A stretch of 64,000 bases of DNA. It comes from Deltaproteobacteria bacterium. Its GTDB lineage: Bacteria > Desulfobacterota > Desulfomonilia > UBA1062. The notes beneath the pieces were generated by a model. That model was given only the letters and a program-made list of their open reading frames with translations, had not been told where the DNA came from and ran no database searches. Location of the stretch: NCBI GenBank assembly GCA_018433775.1, contig JAHDQN010000022.1:96515-160514 (forward strand), given 5' to 3'. How positions within the stretch are numbered: the stretch's first letter is position 1; each line of letters opens with the position of its first letter. This document shows, piece after piece, positions 51,512 to 60,786 of the stretch. The position numbers and the translations under genes were made by a program.

Positions 51512-52169
51512 GCCCCTTGTCCGGCCGGGACAGGCATGTTCTCCTGCCCGGATACAGGTTTTTTTCTGAAGACATGGTAAAGGATGGTCCCGCAGCCGGG
51601 GGCATCACGGTGGATCTGCGGGGAGCGGCTTCCGGCCGGCGGGCATCCCGGTGCTGCAGTTTATCTGATATAGTAGCCTGTTACCCGCCAGATACCGTCC
51701 CTGTCGAGCGCAGGGATTATGGTTTCCACTGCCGGCGCCTTGTTCTCGAAAGACGTCCCGAACCGGATCACCACGTATTCTCCGTCCGGAGCGCCGGGCA
51801 GGGACGTGGTGCGGTCGGCACTGCTCACCTCCCGCGAGACGGCCTGTCCCAGCGGTCTTCGCACCGCCTTCATCAGACTGCACCCACTGATCCAAGGGAG
51901 CGGCGTTCCGGAAATATTCCGCAAATCTGATCAAGGTGAGGATACCATGGGCTCCTATCACAACTTTCCACCGGAGACCGGTACCGGCTCGCATTCACGT
52001 GCACCGATATGGGGGTGCGATCGCCTTCCAAGGCGGTGTCTCGCGAAGGAAAACCATTGTAAAAACTCAGTATTATTGGTATAAATAATGACATGCCATT
52101 CAATCACCTGATTTCCGGCAGCGTGGAAAAGACCTGCTGCACATCATGAGGTGATAGAGGAGCGCTTTT
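51512..52169 (+). other. Gap holding only a pseudogene remnant
   Basis: About 660 bases between two plus-strand genes. Apart from the decayed DUF4019 gene, nothing coding is convincing. A GTCC-GGCC-GGAC hairpin lies directly behind the outer-membrane gene without a T-run. The last 90 bases are AT-rich and presumably hold the exporter promoter. Confidence 0.55.
51661..51985 (-). pseudogene. Decayed DUF4019 gene with frameshift
   Basis: The C-terminal part, read from about 51870 to 51661, is LPGAPDGEYVVIRFGTSFEN then a GYYIR end, which is the hallmark of DUF4019 proteins. The preceding family region (EYFRNAAPLDQWVQ) is found in another frame further right, so there is a frameshift near 51870-51880. 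The N-terminal half and signal peptide are not recoverable. It lies alone between an outer-membrane protein and an RND exporter gene. Confidence 0.6.
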
Positions 52170-54524
52170 ATGGAAAGGATCATCCGGTTCTGCCTGCACC
52201 GCGCCTGGTGGGTAATCCTGGCGGTTGCCGCCGTCACGGTATTCTTTGGGTTCCAGATCCCGAAAATCACGATGGACCCGCGGGTGGAGGTCGTCCTGAG
52301 AGACGACAATCCCGAGGTCAAGACCTTCGTGGCAAACAAGCACGCCTTCGAGCCCTATGCCGACATCCTGATCGGGATGATCCACACGGCCGATATTTTC
52401 AACCCATCCTCCCTGGAAAAGCTCGACAGGATCGTCGAGGAGCTCGAGGAGATTGAAGAGATCGAAAAGGCAACCTGCCTGCTGAACGTGAAGAACATCC
52501 AGGGCGGCGAGTCCGGACTGGATGTCGCCCCCATGGTCAAGGACGGTGAATTTCCCGCCGGCCCGGCGGAGATCGCGCTCCTGAGAGACAAGATGGGATC
52601 GTGGGAGGCGTACCGGGACACCTACATCACCCGGGACGGAAAAGGGGCGGGGATACTGGTCGTACTGCAGGACGAGGTGCAGACCGACCAGATCGTGCCC
52701 GTCTACTATGCCATCACGGACATCCTGGACGCCCACGAAGGGCCCGAGAAGTTCTACATCTCGGGAACCAAGGTGGTGGAGGCGCTGCAGAGCCACTACA
52801 TGATCAAGGACCTGATCCTGCTGCCACCCCTGGTCTGCGCGGTGCTCCTGACCTTTTTGTTCGTCTTTTTCCGCAACATCAGGGGCACGCTTTTGCCCCT
52901 GGTCTCGGTGGCTGTCTCCGCGGTGTGGACCCTGGGGCTCATGGCCCTGGTCAGGCACCCGCTCACGCTCGTCACCACCGCGCTGCCCGTGGTCCTCATC
53001 GCCTGCGGTTCCGCCTACGGCATCCACGTGGTGGAAAACGTGCTTGCGGACAACGCCGAGGGCAGAAAGGGCAGGGACGGGATCATGGGCGCTCTCACCC
53101 GGGTCAGGTTGCCGGTGACAATGGCCGCCATGACCACCATGGCGGCTTTCATCTCGTTCACCACCTCTCCGATCGTGCCGCTCATGCATATGGGCCTGTT
53201 CGCGGCGTTCGGTCTCGGAACGGCCATGATGCTGTCTCTCACCTTCATCCCTGCGGTCCTCGCCCTCATGGATGACCACGCCCGGAAGATAACGCACCAC
53301 TATCACTCCAGGAGAGACGTGGTCGGACCGGTCCTGAGACGGCTCTCCCATATCGGCATCGTCCGGAGCAGGTGGGTCATCGCCGTCAGCTTCGTGGTAC
53401 TGGTGGTGTCGATATTCCTGGGCAGGCACGTCAAGAGCGATCTCAATCTGGTGGAGGACTTCCGCGAGCGGAGCCCCATTCGCATCGCGGATACTGTCCT
53501 CAACCGGAACTTCGGCGGAACCTCAGTGTTTCAGGTGGTGTTCGAAACCGCCAACCCCGACGACATCAAGGAGCCCGCGGTCCTGAGAAAGATCGAGAGG
53601 CTCCAGGGGCGGCTCATGGAGATCGATGACGTGGGGAAGGCGGTTTCGGTCGTGGATTTCATCAAGCGGATGAACCAGGCCATGCACGACGGCGACCCGG
53701 CGTTCTACACCATCCCGGATTCGAGAGAGCTGGTGGCCCAGTACCTCCTGCTGTTTTCCTTTTCCGGCGGCGGCGGTGAGCTGGACGGCTTCGTGGACTA
53801 TGAGTTCCGCAAGGCCCAGATCATCCTGCAGATGAAGTCGCTGAGCGGATATCTCGCACAGGAAGTGATCGACACCGCGCGGAGCTTCCAGGAAGAAGAG
53901 CTGGCAGGGATGAAAGATGCGAATATCATCACCACCGGCCTGTCCGTGATGGCGCGGGAGTTCAACCGTCTCGTGGTCCGGTGCCAGGTGCAGACCTTTC
54001 TCATCTCCTTTTTCCTGTGCTTTCTGATCACCACGACCGTGTTCCGGTCTCTAAGGCTTGGAATCTACTGCATGGTGCCGCTCCTCATCCCCATAGCCCT
54101 GGACTTCGCCATCATGGGGGTGAGCGGGATCAGGCTCAACGCCGCTACGGCCACGGTGGCGAGCATCGATATCGGCATGGGCATCGACTACTCAATCCAC
54201 TTTCTGAGCCGGTACCGGCACGAGATCAGGATGGGCCTGCCGGTGGCGCAGGCCTTGGACAGGGCGCTGAACACCTCGGGAAGGGGGATTGTCTACAACG
54301 CCCTGGCAGTTGCTGCAGGGTTTCTGGTGCTCACGCCCTCCCAGTTCGTCATCATCTCGCAGATGGGCATCCTCGTGGCCGTGGACATGGTCATCATCGC
54401 CCTGTCCGCGCTCACCTTCCTGCCCGCGTGCATCATGCTGCTCCCGCCCCGGCTCGCGGAAGGAGCGACTGCGTATCCGGACAAAGAGACCTCCGCCGGG
54501 CGCAAACCCGGGGAGGCCGCTTAA
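52170..54524 (+). CDS. RND-superfamily (MMPL/HpnN-like) exporter
   Basis: 784 residues with the duplicated RND layout: TM1 (IIRFCLHRAWWVILAVAAV), large periplasmic domain, TM2-6, then TM7 near residue 393, second periplasmic domain and TM8-12. Diagnostic stretches: VVLIACGSAYGIHVVENV in the first bundle and SIDIGMGIDYSIHFLSRYRH in the second. The lack of an adjacent membrane-fusion protein points to the lipid- or hopanoid-type RND group rather than a tripartite drug pump. GGAG upstream of the ATG. Confidence 0.88.
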   Translation: MERIIRFCLHRAWWVILAVAAVTVFFGFQIPKITMDPRVEVVLRDDNPEVKTFVANKHAFEPYADILIGMIHTADIFNPSSLEKLDRIVEELEEIEEIEKATCLLNVKNIQGGESGLDVAPMVKDGEFPAGPAEIALLRDKMGSWEAYRDTYITRDGKGAGILVVLQDEVQTDQIVPVYYAITDILDAHEGPEKFYISGTKVVEALQSHYMIKDLILLPPLVCAVLLTFLFVFFRNIRGTLLPLVSVAVSAVWTLGLMALVRHPLTLVTTALPVVLIACGSAYGIHVVENVLADNAEGRKGRDGIMGALTRVRLPVTMAAMTTMAAFISFTTSPIVPLMHMGLFAAFGLGTAMMLSLTFIPAVLALMDDHARKITHHYHSRRDVVGPVLRRLSHIGIVRSRWVIAVSFVVLVVSIFLGRHVKSDLNLVEDFRERSPIRIADTVLNRNFGGTSVFQVVFETANPDDIKEPAVLRKIERLQGRLMEIDDVGKAVSVVDFIKRMNQAMHDGDPAFYTIPDSRELVAQYLLLFSFSGGGGELDGFVDYEFRKAQIILQMKSLSGYLAQEVIDTARSFQEEELAGMKDANIITTGLSVMAREFNRLVVRCQVQTFLISFFLCFLITTTVFRSLRLGIYCMVPLLIPIALDFAIMGVSGIRLNAATATVASIDIGMGIDYSIHFLSRYRHEIRMGLPVAQALDRALNTSGRGIVYNALAVAAGFLVLTPSQFVIISQMGILVAVDMVIIALSALTFLPACIMLLPPRLAEGATAYPDKETSAGRKPGEAA

Positions 54525-54630
54525 CCGGGCCTTCTCCCGGATGAGGCTGAAGAGCCGGCCGGGTCCTGCCGCGAGGAGCCCCGGTGATGTCCGGACGGCG
54601 CGGGCCGTTTTTTCAGGGCGTGGAGCGCCG

Positions 54631-55506
54631 CTATATGCGCACGGCTCCGCTCACCCGTCCCAGCCAGCCTCCCAGGGCCGCGGCGACACCGCTCAGGACG
54701 AGCATGATGAATGAGGCCAGGGCTGCCTTGGCCAGGGCATCGGCGACCTGTCCGGCAATCCTTTGTGCGGTCTGCTGCGCCTGCTGAACCTGCTGCTGCA
54801 CCTGCGGACCGAGTTCCTGATACCGGGTTTCCATCCTCTGGACGATGTTCTGGATCTCCTGCTCGGAAAGCGTGGTGTACTGCTGGATCTGGCTTCCCGT
54901 CTGCTGGCGCTCCTGCTCGGTGACACCGTCCTGCATCATCTGATAGAAGGACGGGCCGAGCTCCCGGACCACGGTTTGCGCATCCACTCCCTCCCGCAGG
55001 TTCTGATCCATCGCCTGCTCCGCCTCCTGCACGATGTCTTCCACCGGGCCCGATACCGCCCCTGCGATCTGCGGTATCAATGAGCCTGCCGCCTGGCCGC
55101 TGACCGAGACCACGTTTCTCACCAGACCGAATGCGCCGCCCAGCACAAATCCCACCGTGTTCGTGAGCATGAACATGGTGAGCAGAGTAACCAGACCCCA
55201 GGTCACGAGTCCGTGCAGCGCACCGTCGAATACCCGCTGGAGGCCTGCGACCCTGCTGCTCACCCAGCCGCCGACAAAGTATGCGATTATACTGCTGATG
55301 ACCCACCAGATAGCGGTGCCGATCCCGAGACCGCCGAATGGATTTTGTTCAGTAGCTGGGTTGATGGTGGCGAATCCCACCGCCAGACCCAGCATGATGA
55401 GGGTGAGCATGACGACCAGCGTGATGACCGTGCCTGCAAAGATCGCGCTCCACTTGATATGGCCAACGGATTCCGCTGAGGGTAATACGTCCAACCTTTC
55501 TTCCAT
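54631..55506 (-). CDS. Integral membrane protein, PhnA-like/YrzE-like
   Basis: 291 residues. Five hydrophobic segments; the opening HIKWSAIFAGTVITLVVMLT and FATINPATEQNPFGGLGIGT closely resemble proteins annotated as PhnA-like in proteobacteria. The long middle portion (about 165-255) is a Gln-rich helical, probably coiled-coil loop (SQIQQYTTLSEQEIQNIVQR), followed by a final helix. Function unknown. A GGAAGGAGG lies ahead of the ATG. Confidence 0.78.
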   Translation of the reverse strand: MEERLDVLPSAESVGHIKWSAIFAGTVITLVVMLTLIMLGLAVGFATINPATEQNPFGGLGIGTAIWWVISSIIAYFVGGWVSSRVAGLQRVFDGALHGLVTWGLVTLLTMFMLTNTVGFVLGGAFGLVRNVVSVSGQAAGSLIPQIAGAVSGPVEDIVQEAEQAMDQNLREGVDAQTVVRELGPSFYQMMQDGVTEQERQQTGSQIQQYTTLSEQEIQNIVQRMETRYQELGPQVQQQVQQAQQTAQRIAGQVADALAKAALASFIMLVLSGVAAALGGWLGRVSGAVRI

Positions 55507-55554
55507 CGTTTGTATCCTCCTTCCCTCGCGAACATGTCGAAGAGTAGGGTTAGA

Positions 55555-55578
55555 GGGAACGCGAACATACGTGTTCCC
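55555..55578 (-). promoter_or_regulatory. Hairpin in the leader of the membrane protein gene
   Basis: GGGAACGCG and CGTGTTCCC form a nine-pair stem (one G-T) around AACATA. It lies 50 bases upstream of the minus-strand gene starting at 55506, just downstream of a TATACT hexamer on that strand. It could stabilise the 5' leader or be an operator; there is no further evidence. Confidence 0.35.
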
Positions 55579-55754
55579 ACAAGGAGTATAATGGGTAATC
55601 CCCCTGATGTCTCAAGCTTGGCCACTCCTGAGCGGGTTGCTCAGTGAGGGAGTTCCTTTTCTTCAGGCCGGGGGGAGGGGAGGGCCTGACGTTCGGACGG
55701 CGTGCCCGGCGGGAATCCCGGAATGCATCTCTGCGCACCCGGGGCGAAAGGGGA

Positions 55755-56105
55755 TCACGCCCGGTTTTCGAGATATTCCTTCAGTGCCCGGGCGTTGTTC
55801 AGCCGCTGCTCTCTGGAGCTGTAGACAAGGGTCACTGTTCCCGCGCGGACGTGTCCGAGCAGTTCTTGCACCGGCCCGGGATTGTCGTCCAGCTCGGCAA
55901 AGTACCGCGACCTGAACTCAGGCCACTTTTCGGGGTCGTGGCCGTACCAGGAGCGAAGCTCGTTCGACGGGGCGAGATCCTTGAGCCAGAGGTCGATCTT
56001 TGCCTTTTCTTTTGCGATGCCCCTCGGCCACAACCGGTCCACGAGGATCCGGAGGCCGTCGGCACCGCCGGGCTCTTCATAGACCCGCTTGATCTGTATG
56101 TTCAT
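55755..56105 (-). CDS. DUF488 family protein
   Basis: 116 residues. [40 protein letters not shown] and the terminal [18 protein letters not shown] are the defining DUF488 segments (family length about 115-120). The chemistry is unknown. The start at 56105 has GGGGGAA four bases away; the frame is open further upstream without any support. Followed by a hydrolase gene upstream in the same orientation. Confidence 0.92.
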   Translation of the reverse strand: MNIQIKRVYEEPGGADGLRILVDRLWPRGIAKEKAKIDLWLKDLAPSNELRSWYGHDPEKWPEFRSRYFAELDDNPGPVQELLGHVRAGTVTLVYSSREQRLNNARALKEYLENRA

Positions 56106-56133
56106 GGGTTCCCCCTTTTCTTTCCGGCAGATA

Positions 56134-56898
56134 TCACCCGGACTCCGGCACCCGGGGGCGCCTGCCGGATGAACAGCCCACGAGGCCGGCAAAGTGTTGA
56201 ATCGCGTCGAGAGACTCGCGGGGCCGGGCCTGAAGAATGAAGTGCGGCCCCGGTATTCTCCTTAGCCGAAGATCAGGGACCGCCTCCATGAAGTCGAAGA
56301 GGGCCGAGTCCGGGACGGTCCTGTCGGAGGCGGCCTGCAGGTAGAGGCAGGGAACACTCAGCCGGGGGAGGAATCCGCGCACGTCCACCCGGTTGATGAT
56401 CTTGAGCCGGTGCACCAGCACCTCGGGCGGAACCATGGTCCTGACCCGATGCCACATGTCGAGCAGCAGGCCGGCGGACTCTGCCCCGCCCGCGACCACG
56501 AACCTCAGGAGCGACCGGGGAACGGGAAGCCCGAGCAGCCTTTTCATGGGAAGAAGCTCCAGTGCCTTCAGCACCCGGGGCCGGGGCGAGCGGGCGAAGG
56601 TGGAGCACAGGACCATGCACCCGGGCCTGATCAGACCGGAGCCAACGAGCGCCAGGGCCACCGGCCCCGAGAAGGACTCGGCCAGGACGAGGATGTCCCG
56701 TTCCCAGGGAATCTGGTCCCGAGCACAGCGGACGATTTCTTCGAAGCTCAGGAGCCTGTCCGCTGGATAGCGCACGACGCACACCGGGACATCCTCCGGC
56801 AGAACAGCCCCCAAGGGTTCGAACGAGATGCCGGTTCCGTCCAGTCCGGGCAGAAACACGAGCTTTCCGCCGCTGAGCGGGTGCATGTGCCTCTCCAT
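56134..56898 (-). CDS. Alpha/beta-hydrolase fold protein
   Basis: 254 residues. [19 protein letters not shown] is the oxyanion region, [15 protein letters not shown] contains a nucleophile elbow of the form [17 protein letters not shown] gives the acid and [10 protein letters not shown] the histidine. It resembles serine hydrolases of the bioH/pimeloyl-type group, but substrate is unknown. The ATG at 56898 is preferred over one 25 codons upstream because the conserved region starts right after it. Sits 29 bases before the DUF488 gene. Confidence 0.82.
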   Translation of the reverse strand: MERHMHPLSGGKLVFLPGLDGTGISFEPLGAVLPEDVPVCVVRYPADRLLSFEEIVRCARDQIPWERDILVLAESFSGPVALALVGSGLIRPGCMVLCSTFARSPRPRVLKALELLPMKRLLGLPVPRSLLRFVVAGGAESAGLLLDMWHRVRTMVPPEVLVHRLKIINRVDVRGFLPRLSVPCLYLQAASDRTVPDSALFDFMEAVPDLRLRRIPGPHFILQARPRESLDAIQHFAGLVGCSSGRRPRVPESG

Positions 56899-57008
56899 TC
56901 TTCCGCCCCGGCCTCTTTTCCCTTTATGAAGCTCAGACGTGGTGCAAGGCCGATTTTCGCACACCCTGTCCAAGGGATGCGCCTTTTTCCCGTCCGGCGG
57001 GCCTGCCG

Positions 57009-57971
57009 CTAGATCGCCTCGATCGTTGACGGCGGTTTGGACGCGATGTTGTACGTCACGCTCACCACTCCGGGCACGTCGCGGATGATCTCGCCGGCGA
57101 TCTGCTCCAAAAGGTCGAACGAAAGCCGGGTGGGCGATGCGGTCCGTGCGTCCACGCTGTCCCAGCAGCGCACCTCGATCTGCTGGCCGAAATCTCGCTT
57201 GCCGTCGCGCATGCCGGTCACCCGGTCTTTGTGCAGGACGCCCAGGTACTGGAACGCGCCCGAGCCCTTGAGCAGGCGCTCGATCACCACCGTGGCCCTG
57301 CGGACCGTCTCGATCCGCTCGGGGGTCACCTCGCCGATGACGCGCGCCGCGAGCGCCGGACCCGGAAACGGGATGCGGTCGAAAAGCTCCTCCTGCAGAC
57401 CCTGTGCTCTGCCCAGCTTTCTCACGCCGTCCTTGCGGAGCTGAATGAGCGGTTCGAGGATATGGTAGCCGAAGGTCTCCTTGGGGTCGATTCCGAGCTG
57501 CTCGAACACATTGTGCTGGCGCTTGATGCCTGCCACGGTCTCGTCGATGTCGGTCAGGATCGTTCCCTGGAGAAGATACCTGGCCTCGCTCTCCCTCACG
57601 ATGCGCCCGAAGACATTGCGGTAGAACGTCTGCGTGATGGCCTCTCGCTTTTTCTCAGGGTCGGTGACTCCCTTGAGCGCGGCAAAGAATTCGCTGCGCG
57701 CATCCACCACCTCGACCTCGACGCCGAGCTCCCGGAAGAACGCCACGACCTGATCGGCCTCGCCTTCGCGCATGAGTCCGTTTTCAACGAAGATCGTCCT
57801 CAGTTGCGGTCCCAGGGCCCGATGCCCCAGCATGGTGACCACTGACGAGTCCACGCCGCCGGAGAGTGCGTTGATCGCCATCCCCTCTCCGACCGCATCT
57901 CTGATGTCTTTGACCTTCTCCTGGATGAAGGCCCCGGTGTTGAGCTCCTGTGCGGTAATCTCCTTTTTCAT
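57009..57971 (-). CDS. GMP synthase ATP-pyrophosphatase subunit (GuaA-B type)
   Basis: 320 residues that match the C-terminal two thirds of GuaA: P-loop INALSGGVDSSVV at 34-46, the XMP/ATP region ending LLQGTILTDIDE, and the dimerisation domain with IPFPGPALAARVIGEVTPER and the last residues KPPSTIEAI. The glutamine amidotransferase domain is absent both here and next door. So it is either a two-subunit enzyme as in archaea, using a separate amidotransferase, or an ammonia-dependent enzyme. AGGAGA precedes the ATG at 57971. Confidence 0.9.
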   Translation of the reverse strand: MKKEITAQELNTGAFIQEKVKDIRDAVGEGMAINALSGGVDSSVVTMLGHRALGPQLRTIFVENGLMREGEADQVVAFFRELGVEVEVVDARSEFFAALKGVTDPEKKREAITQTFYRNVFGRIVRESEARYLLQGTILTDIDETVAGIKRQHNVFEQLGIDPKETFGYHILEPLIQLRKDGVRKLGRAQGLQEELFDRIPFPGPALAARVIGEVTPERIETVRRATVVIERLLKGSGAFQYLGVLHKDRVTGMRDGKRDFGQQIEVRCWDSVDARTASPTRLSFDLLEQIAGEIIRDVPGVVSVTYNIASKPPSTIEAI

Positions 57972-58127
57972 TGTCCGGTTCTCCTGTTGATTTGTAGTGG
58001 GGTGGTACATATCACGGATCAAGAGTGATGCATATTCGTAAAAAATAACACAAGCTTTTTATGGCAGGAAGATCGCGGGCAGAGGCGCATTTTCTCCGGC
58101 AGGGGTTCTCATCTCTGCCCGGCCGTG

Positions 58128-58394
58128 TCATAGAACAGGGTCTTTCCCGTGCCTGATATCCGCGAGCTTGTCTTCGAGCCCCTGCAGCCCCATTTCTTTT
58201 CTGGTCTCGATAATCGGGAAATGGACCGGTTCATCGCCGAGTCCGAACGACCCCCAATGCACGGGCATGAGCCTCTCCGCCCTGAGTTGGACGAAGGCCC
58301 TGACAGACTCTGACGGGCTCATGTGCGAGTGCTTCATGAACCACCTGGGCTCGATGTCTTTCTCTCCTGCGGCTCTTCTTATGCCAAAAATCCT
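58128..58394 (-). pseudogene. C-terminal remnant of an MBL-fold metal-dependent hydrolase
   Basis: The only readable part is the C-terminal 80 or so residues: EPRWFMKHSHMSPSESVRAF then LMPVHWGSFGLGDEPVHFP. In intact UlaG/NAPE-PLD-like hydrolases this region follows IGAYEPRWFM and includes the HWGTF metal ligand. Here a stop codon at 58395-58397 closes the frame upstream and the metal-binding N-terminal domain is missing; the next gene's stop is only 30 bases further. So the gene is truncated. Confidence 0.65.
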
Positions 58395-58426
58395 TCAGGT
58401 CAGAAAAGCCCGGTTTGGGATTATTC

Positions 58427-59197
58427 TCACGCATCTTGTCCCATTGGCTTGACGCCGATAAACACCCTCATGGGATATTCGCCCCGCCCCAGGATAAAAG
58501 GATCGTAGATGCCGTCCAGTCTTGTCTGCTTTACCGTCAGCCCTGCGTTCTCCAGGAGGGCGACCCATTCCGCTCGCGAGAAGAGCCCCAACCTGTGTAT
58601 GTCCGTGTAAATGCTCAGACCGCCCTGTCGCCTGATCAGGTAGACAAGGGTGGCCTCATAGGAGGAAGGGTTCTGTCTGGGGATATAGTTGTTCTCGAAG
58701 ACAGTGATCTCTATGTCGTCTTTGGCGCCGGTATAGCAAAAGTTGTTTTCCCGGAACTCTTCACGGGTCTTAGCAACGATCAGGAGCACACCGCCCGGCA
58801 TCAGGTGCCTGCAGGCCGTATCGATCGCCTTCCGAAGATCCGGCAGGGTCGCCATGTAGTCGATGGAATCGGGAATGGCCACGGCATCGAAGCGTTTCTG
58901 CAGGTCGACGCTCCGCATGTCGCCGTGCACATACGTGACCTCAGGGTTGATATTTCGGGCAATATCGAGCATTTTCCCGCTGATGTCCACCCCTGTCAAC
59001 CTGAAATGCTTTTTGAAGGTGTAGTCATGGATTCCTGCCCCGCAGGCGAGATGGAGCAGGCTTTTCGTGTCAGTCCGGGAGTGTTCTTTGATGAGGGAGA
59101 CATAGAGCCCGGCCTCTTCCGCCAGGTCGGCGGGGGAGGAAATGATGGGTTCTGTCCATGCGAGGTCGCCATAACTGAGCCACTCGTTCTTTCGCAT
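58427..59197 (-). CDS. Class I SAM-dependent methyltransferase
   Basis: 256 residues. SLLHLACGAGIHDYTFKKHF is motif I, TGVDISGKMLDIARN motif II and HLMPGGVLLIVAKT motif III/post-III of the Methyltransf_25-type fold. The N-terminus MRKNEWLSYGDLAWTEPI is typical of this group. The frame continues upstream into a scrap of rsgA-like coding sequence, but the ATG at 59197 has GGAGGG upstream and defines the protein. The substrate is unknown. It is preceded on the same strand by a second methyltransferase. Confidence 0.85.
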   Translation of the reverse strand: MRKNEWLSYGDLAWTEPIISSPADLAEEAGLYVSLIKEHSRTDTKSLLHLACGAGIHDYTFKKHFRLTGVDISGKMLDIARNINPEVTYVHGDMRSVDLQKRFDAVAIPDSIDYMATLPDLRKAIDTACRHLMPGGVLLIVAKTREEFRENNFCYTGAKDDIEITVFENNYIPRQNPSSYEATLVYLIRRQGGLSIYTDIHRLGLFSRAEWVALLENAGLTVKQTRLDGIYDPFILGRGEYPMRVFIGVKPMGQDA

Positions 59198-59209
59198 CCT
59201 TTCCCTCCA

Positions 59210-59340
59210 TTTCTCCGGGCAGCGGCCGCACCGCATTCTTCCGGTACCGGCCATGCCGTCTCCGGCACCGGCCCGCTTCCATGTGCCGGGCATATCGATC
59301 AGCAGAGCGCCCTGAGCGCGGGTCACCTGCAGTTGAAAAA
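59210..59340 (-). pseudogene. Fragment related to rsgA
   Basis: Upstream of the methyltransferase, in its frame, the translation reads LQVTRAQGALLIDMPGTWKR followed by AGAGDG and a Cys-rich stretch (RMRCGRCPEK). This parallels the G3 region of RsgA (SQGAMLIDTPGMRELG then GAGDG and the CRYANC zinc site) seen in the intact gene at 61695. Only about 40 codons survive, so it is a relic. It hints that an earlier rsgA copy sat in this accessory region. Confidence 0.5.
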
Positions 59341-59433
59341 CTTCAGCAGCATCGGCTTGCATGCACTACAAGCCTCTCCGCACAAGCACTCCTTTGGTGG
59401 ATACGGCAGTTGAGAAGGCTTGTCTCGTATCTG

Positions 59434-60273
59434 CTAGAGCTTCTTTGCGACGACCGCAAATTCTCTGCCATGTGACGAGAAAGGCGTCCCTGCGACATCC
59501 AGATAGTAATCCTCGATGGCAAAGCCGTTTTCTTTGAACTCCCTCTCCAGCCCTTCAGGGCTGAAATACTGCAGCCAGTTATAGATCGTACGTGATCGTT
59601 TCTTCTCGATGATCGTGTACTTATCGAGAACCACTTTTTCCTTCTCATACTTGAACGTATTCAGAAATACATAATGCTTATTGGGAGACCAGAAACCATT
59701 GAGGAAACCGGCTTCATACTGCGATTTCTCTTCTCGTTCGCTGAAGGCTGTAAGAGAATACACGTCGAGCAGAACAAAACCGGAGGGCTCGAGGAGCTGG
59801 TGAAATCTGGAAAGGATCTTTCTTCTCTGGGCGGGGCTGAGCGCGCAGAAATCGCACATGATCATCAGGATGAGATGAAAGCGGCCGTTTGTTTCGAAAT
59901 CCAGATAGTTCCTGTTGATATAATGGATGGGGAGACTTTCTCTGTCTGCAGTTTCCTGTGCATATCGGATCGACCTCTTCGAGAAGTCTATGCCGGTTAC
60001 GTCTGCATGCCTTCGCGCCAGCCTCGTGGCATACAATCCCGGGCCGCAGCCGAAGTCGGCGATCTTTTTTCCTGCCCCGATATTGAAACGGGAAGCTATC
60101 CAGTCCACTGATCGATCGATGAAATTAATGTTGCGGGAGGATACATCGATTTCAGGGTTCAAATGCAACCGGAGCATTTGCCCGGACGTATGCTCATCGG
60201 TCCACAGGTCGGCAGCCGTATAGAACTCGAAAGGTTCCGGGCGCGTGTTTATCCTCTCAAGTCGTTCAAACAT
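59434..60273 (-). CDS. Class I SAM-dependent methyltransferase
   Basis: 279 residues. KKIADFGCGPGLYATRLARR is motif I, VTGIDFSKRSIRYAQE motif II and LEPSGFVLLDVYSLTAFSER the post-motif region. It is a Methyltransf_25/11-type enzyme of unknown substrate. ATG at 60273 follows AGGAG by seven bases; the open frame extends 45 codons upstream without support. Its codon use is less GC-biased than that of the core genes, in keeping with the accessory character of the region. Confidence 0.85.
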   Translation of the reverse strand: MFERLERINTRPEPFEFYTAADLWTDEHTSGQMLRLHLNPEIDVSSRNINFIDRSVDWIASRFNIGAGKKIADFGCGPGLYATRLARRHADVTGIDFSKRSIRYAQETADRESLPIHYINRNYLDFETNGRFHLILMIMCDFCALSPAQRRKILSRFHQLLEPSGFVLLDVYSLTAFSEREEKSQYEAGFLNGFWSPNKHYVFLNTFKYEKEKVVLDKYTIIEKKRSRTIYNWLQYFSPEGLEREFKENGFAIEDYYLDVAGTPFSSHGREFAVVAKKL

Positions 60274-60492
60274 CAATTGCTCCTGTCTGCTCTGCAATGC
60301 AGCCGGGCTAATCAGGCACGCGGCTTTTTGCGTCGGCGGAATTAGCGAGGTTGTGTATCGATTTCTTTCCTCTCCTGCAGAATTGGAACGTTTCTGTATT
60401 TTCCTCAACCATATAGGGTACCTCTAAAAACACTTATGATAAAGCGTGCATATATATCGCAATAAGCCATTGATAATGTTATATTAATGTCA

Positions 60493-60786
60493 TCATTTTG
60501 GTGCTGGGGTTGTACTCCGCAAACCAACTTCACAACGAGATCCTGCTGAAAAGGGAAATCCCATGTATCCGATAATAGGCTTGCCGAAGTTGCTCATGTC
60601 ACATCCTATCACCTCTGGCCAACGAAAAAAGAAAAATATATTCCCATAAGAAAGGTCGCTCGACAAATAAATACAATCGTATCTGAGCCCTTGTGCAATA
60701 AGCAATGAAGTGGCTAATGCTACCAGTATAAACGATTTTTTGTTCTTAAGTAATCTGATAATGAAATTAACAATATATATACTCAT
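60493..60786 (-). CDS. Small AT-rich hypothetical membrane protein
   Basis: 97 residues with an N-terminal hydrophobic segment (IYIVNFIIRLLKN, then SFILVALATSLLIAQG). Not recognised. It sits about 110 bases downstream of the attC-like site at 60894, in the same orientation as the vapBC and rsgA modules, so it could be a third cassette gene. No strong ribosome binding site precedes the ATG. Weak call. Confidence 0.4.
   Translation of the reverse strand: MSIYIVNFIIRLLKNKKSFILVALATSLLIAQGLRYDCIYLSSDLSYGNIFFFFRWPEVIGCDMSNFGKPIIGYMGFPFSAGSRCEVGLRSTTPAPK

Noticed and set aside
59198..59362. Longer N-terminus for the methyltransferase at 58427
   Set aside because: The extra codons resemble an rsgA relic, and the ATG at 59197 has a good ribosome binding site.
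60303..60350. Possible fourth attC-like palindrome (GCTAAT and ATTAGC) ahead of the second methyltransferase
   Set aside because: Core sequences do not fit and the inner arms pair poorly; much weaker than the other three.
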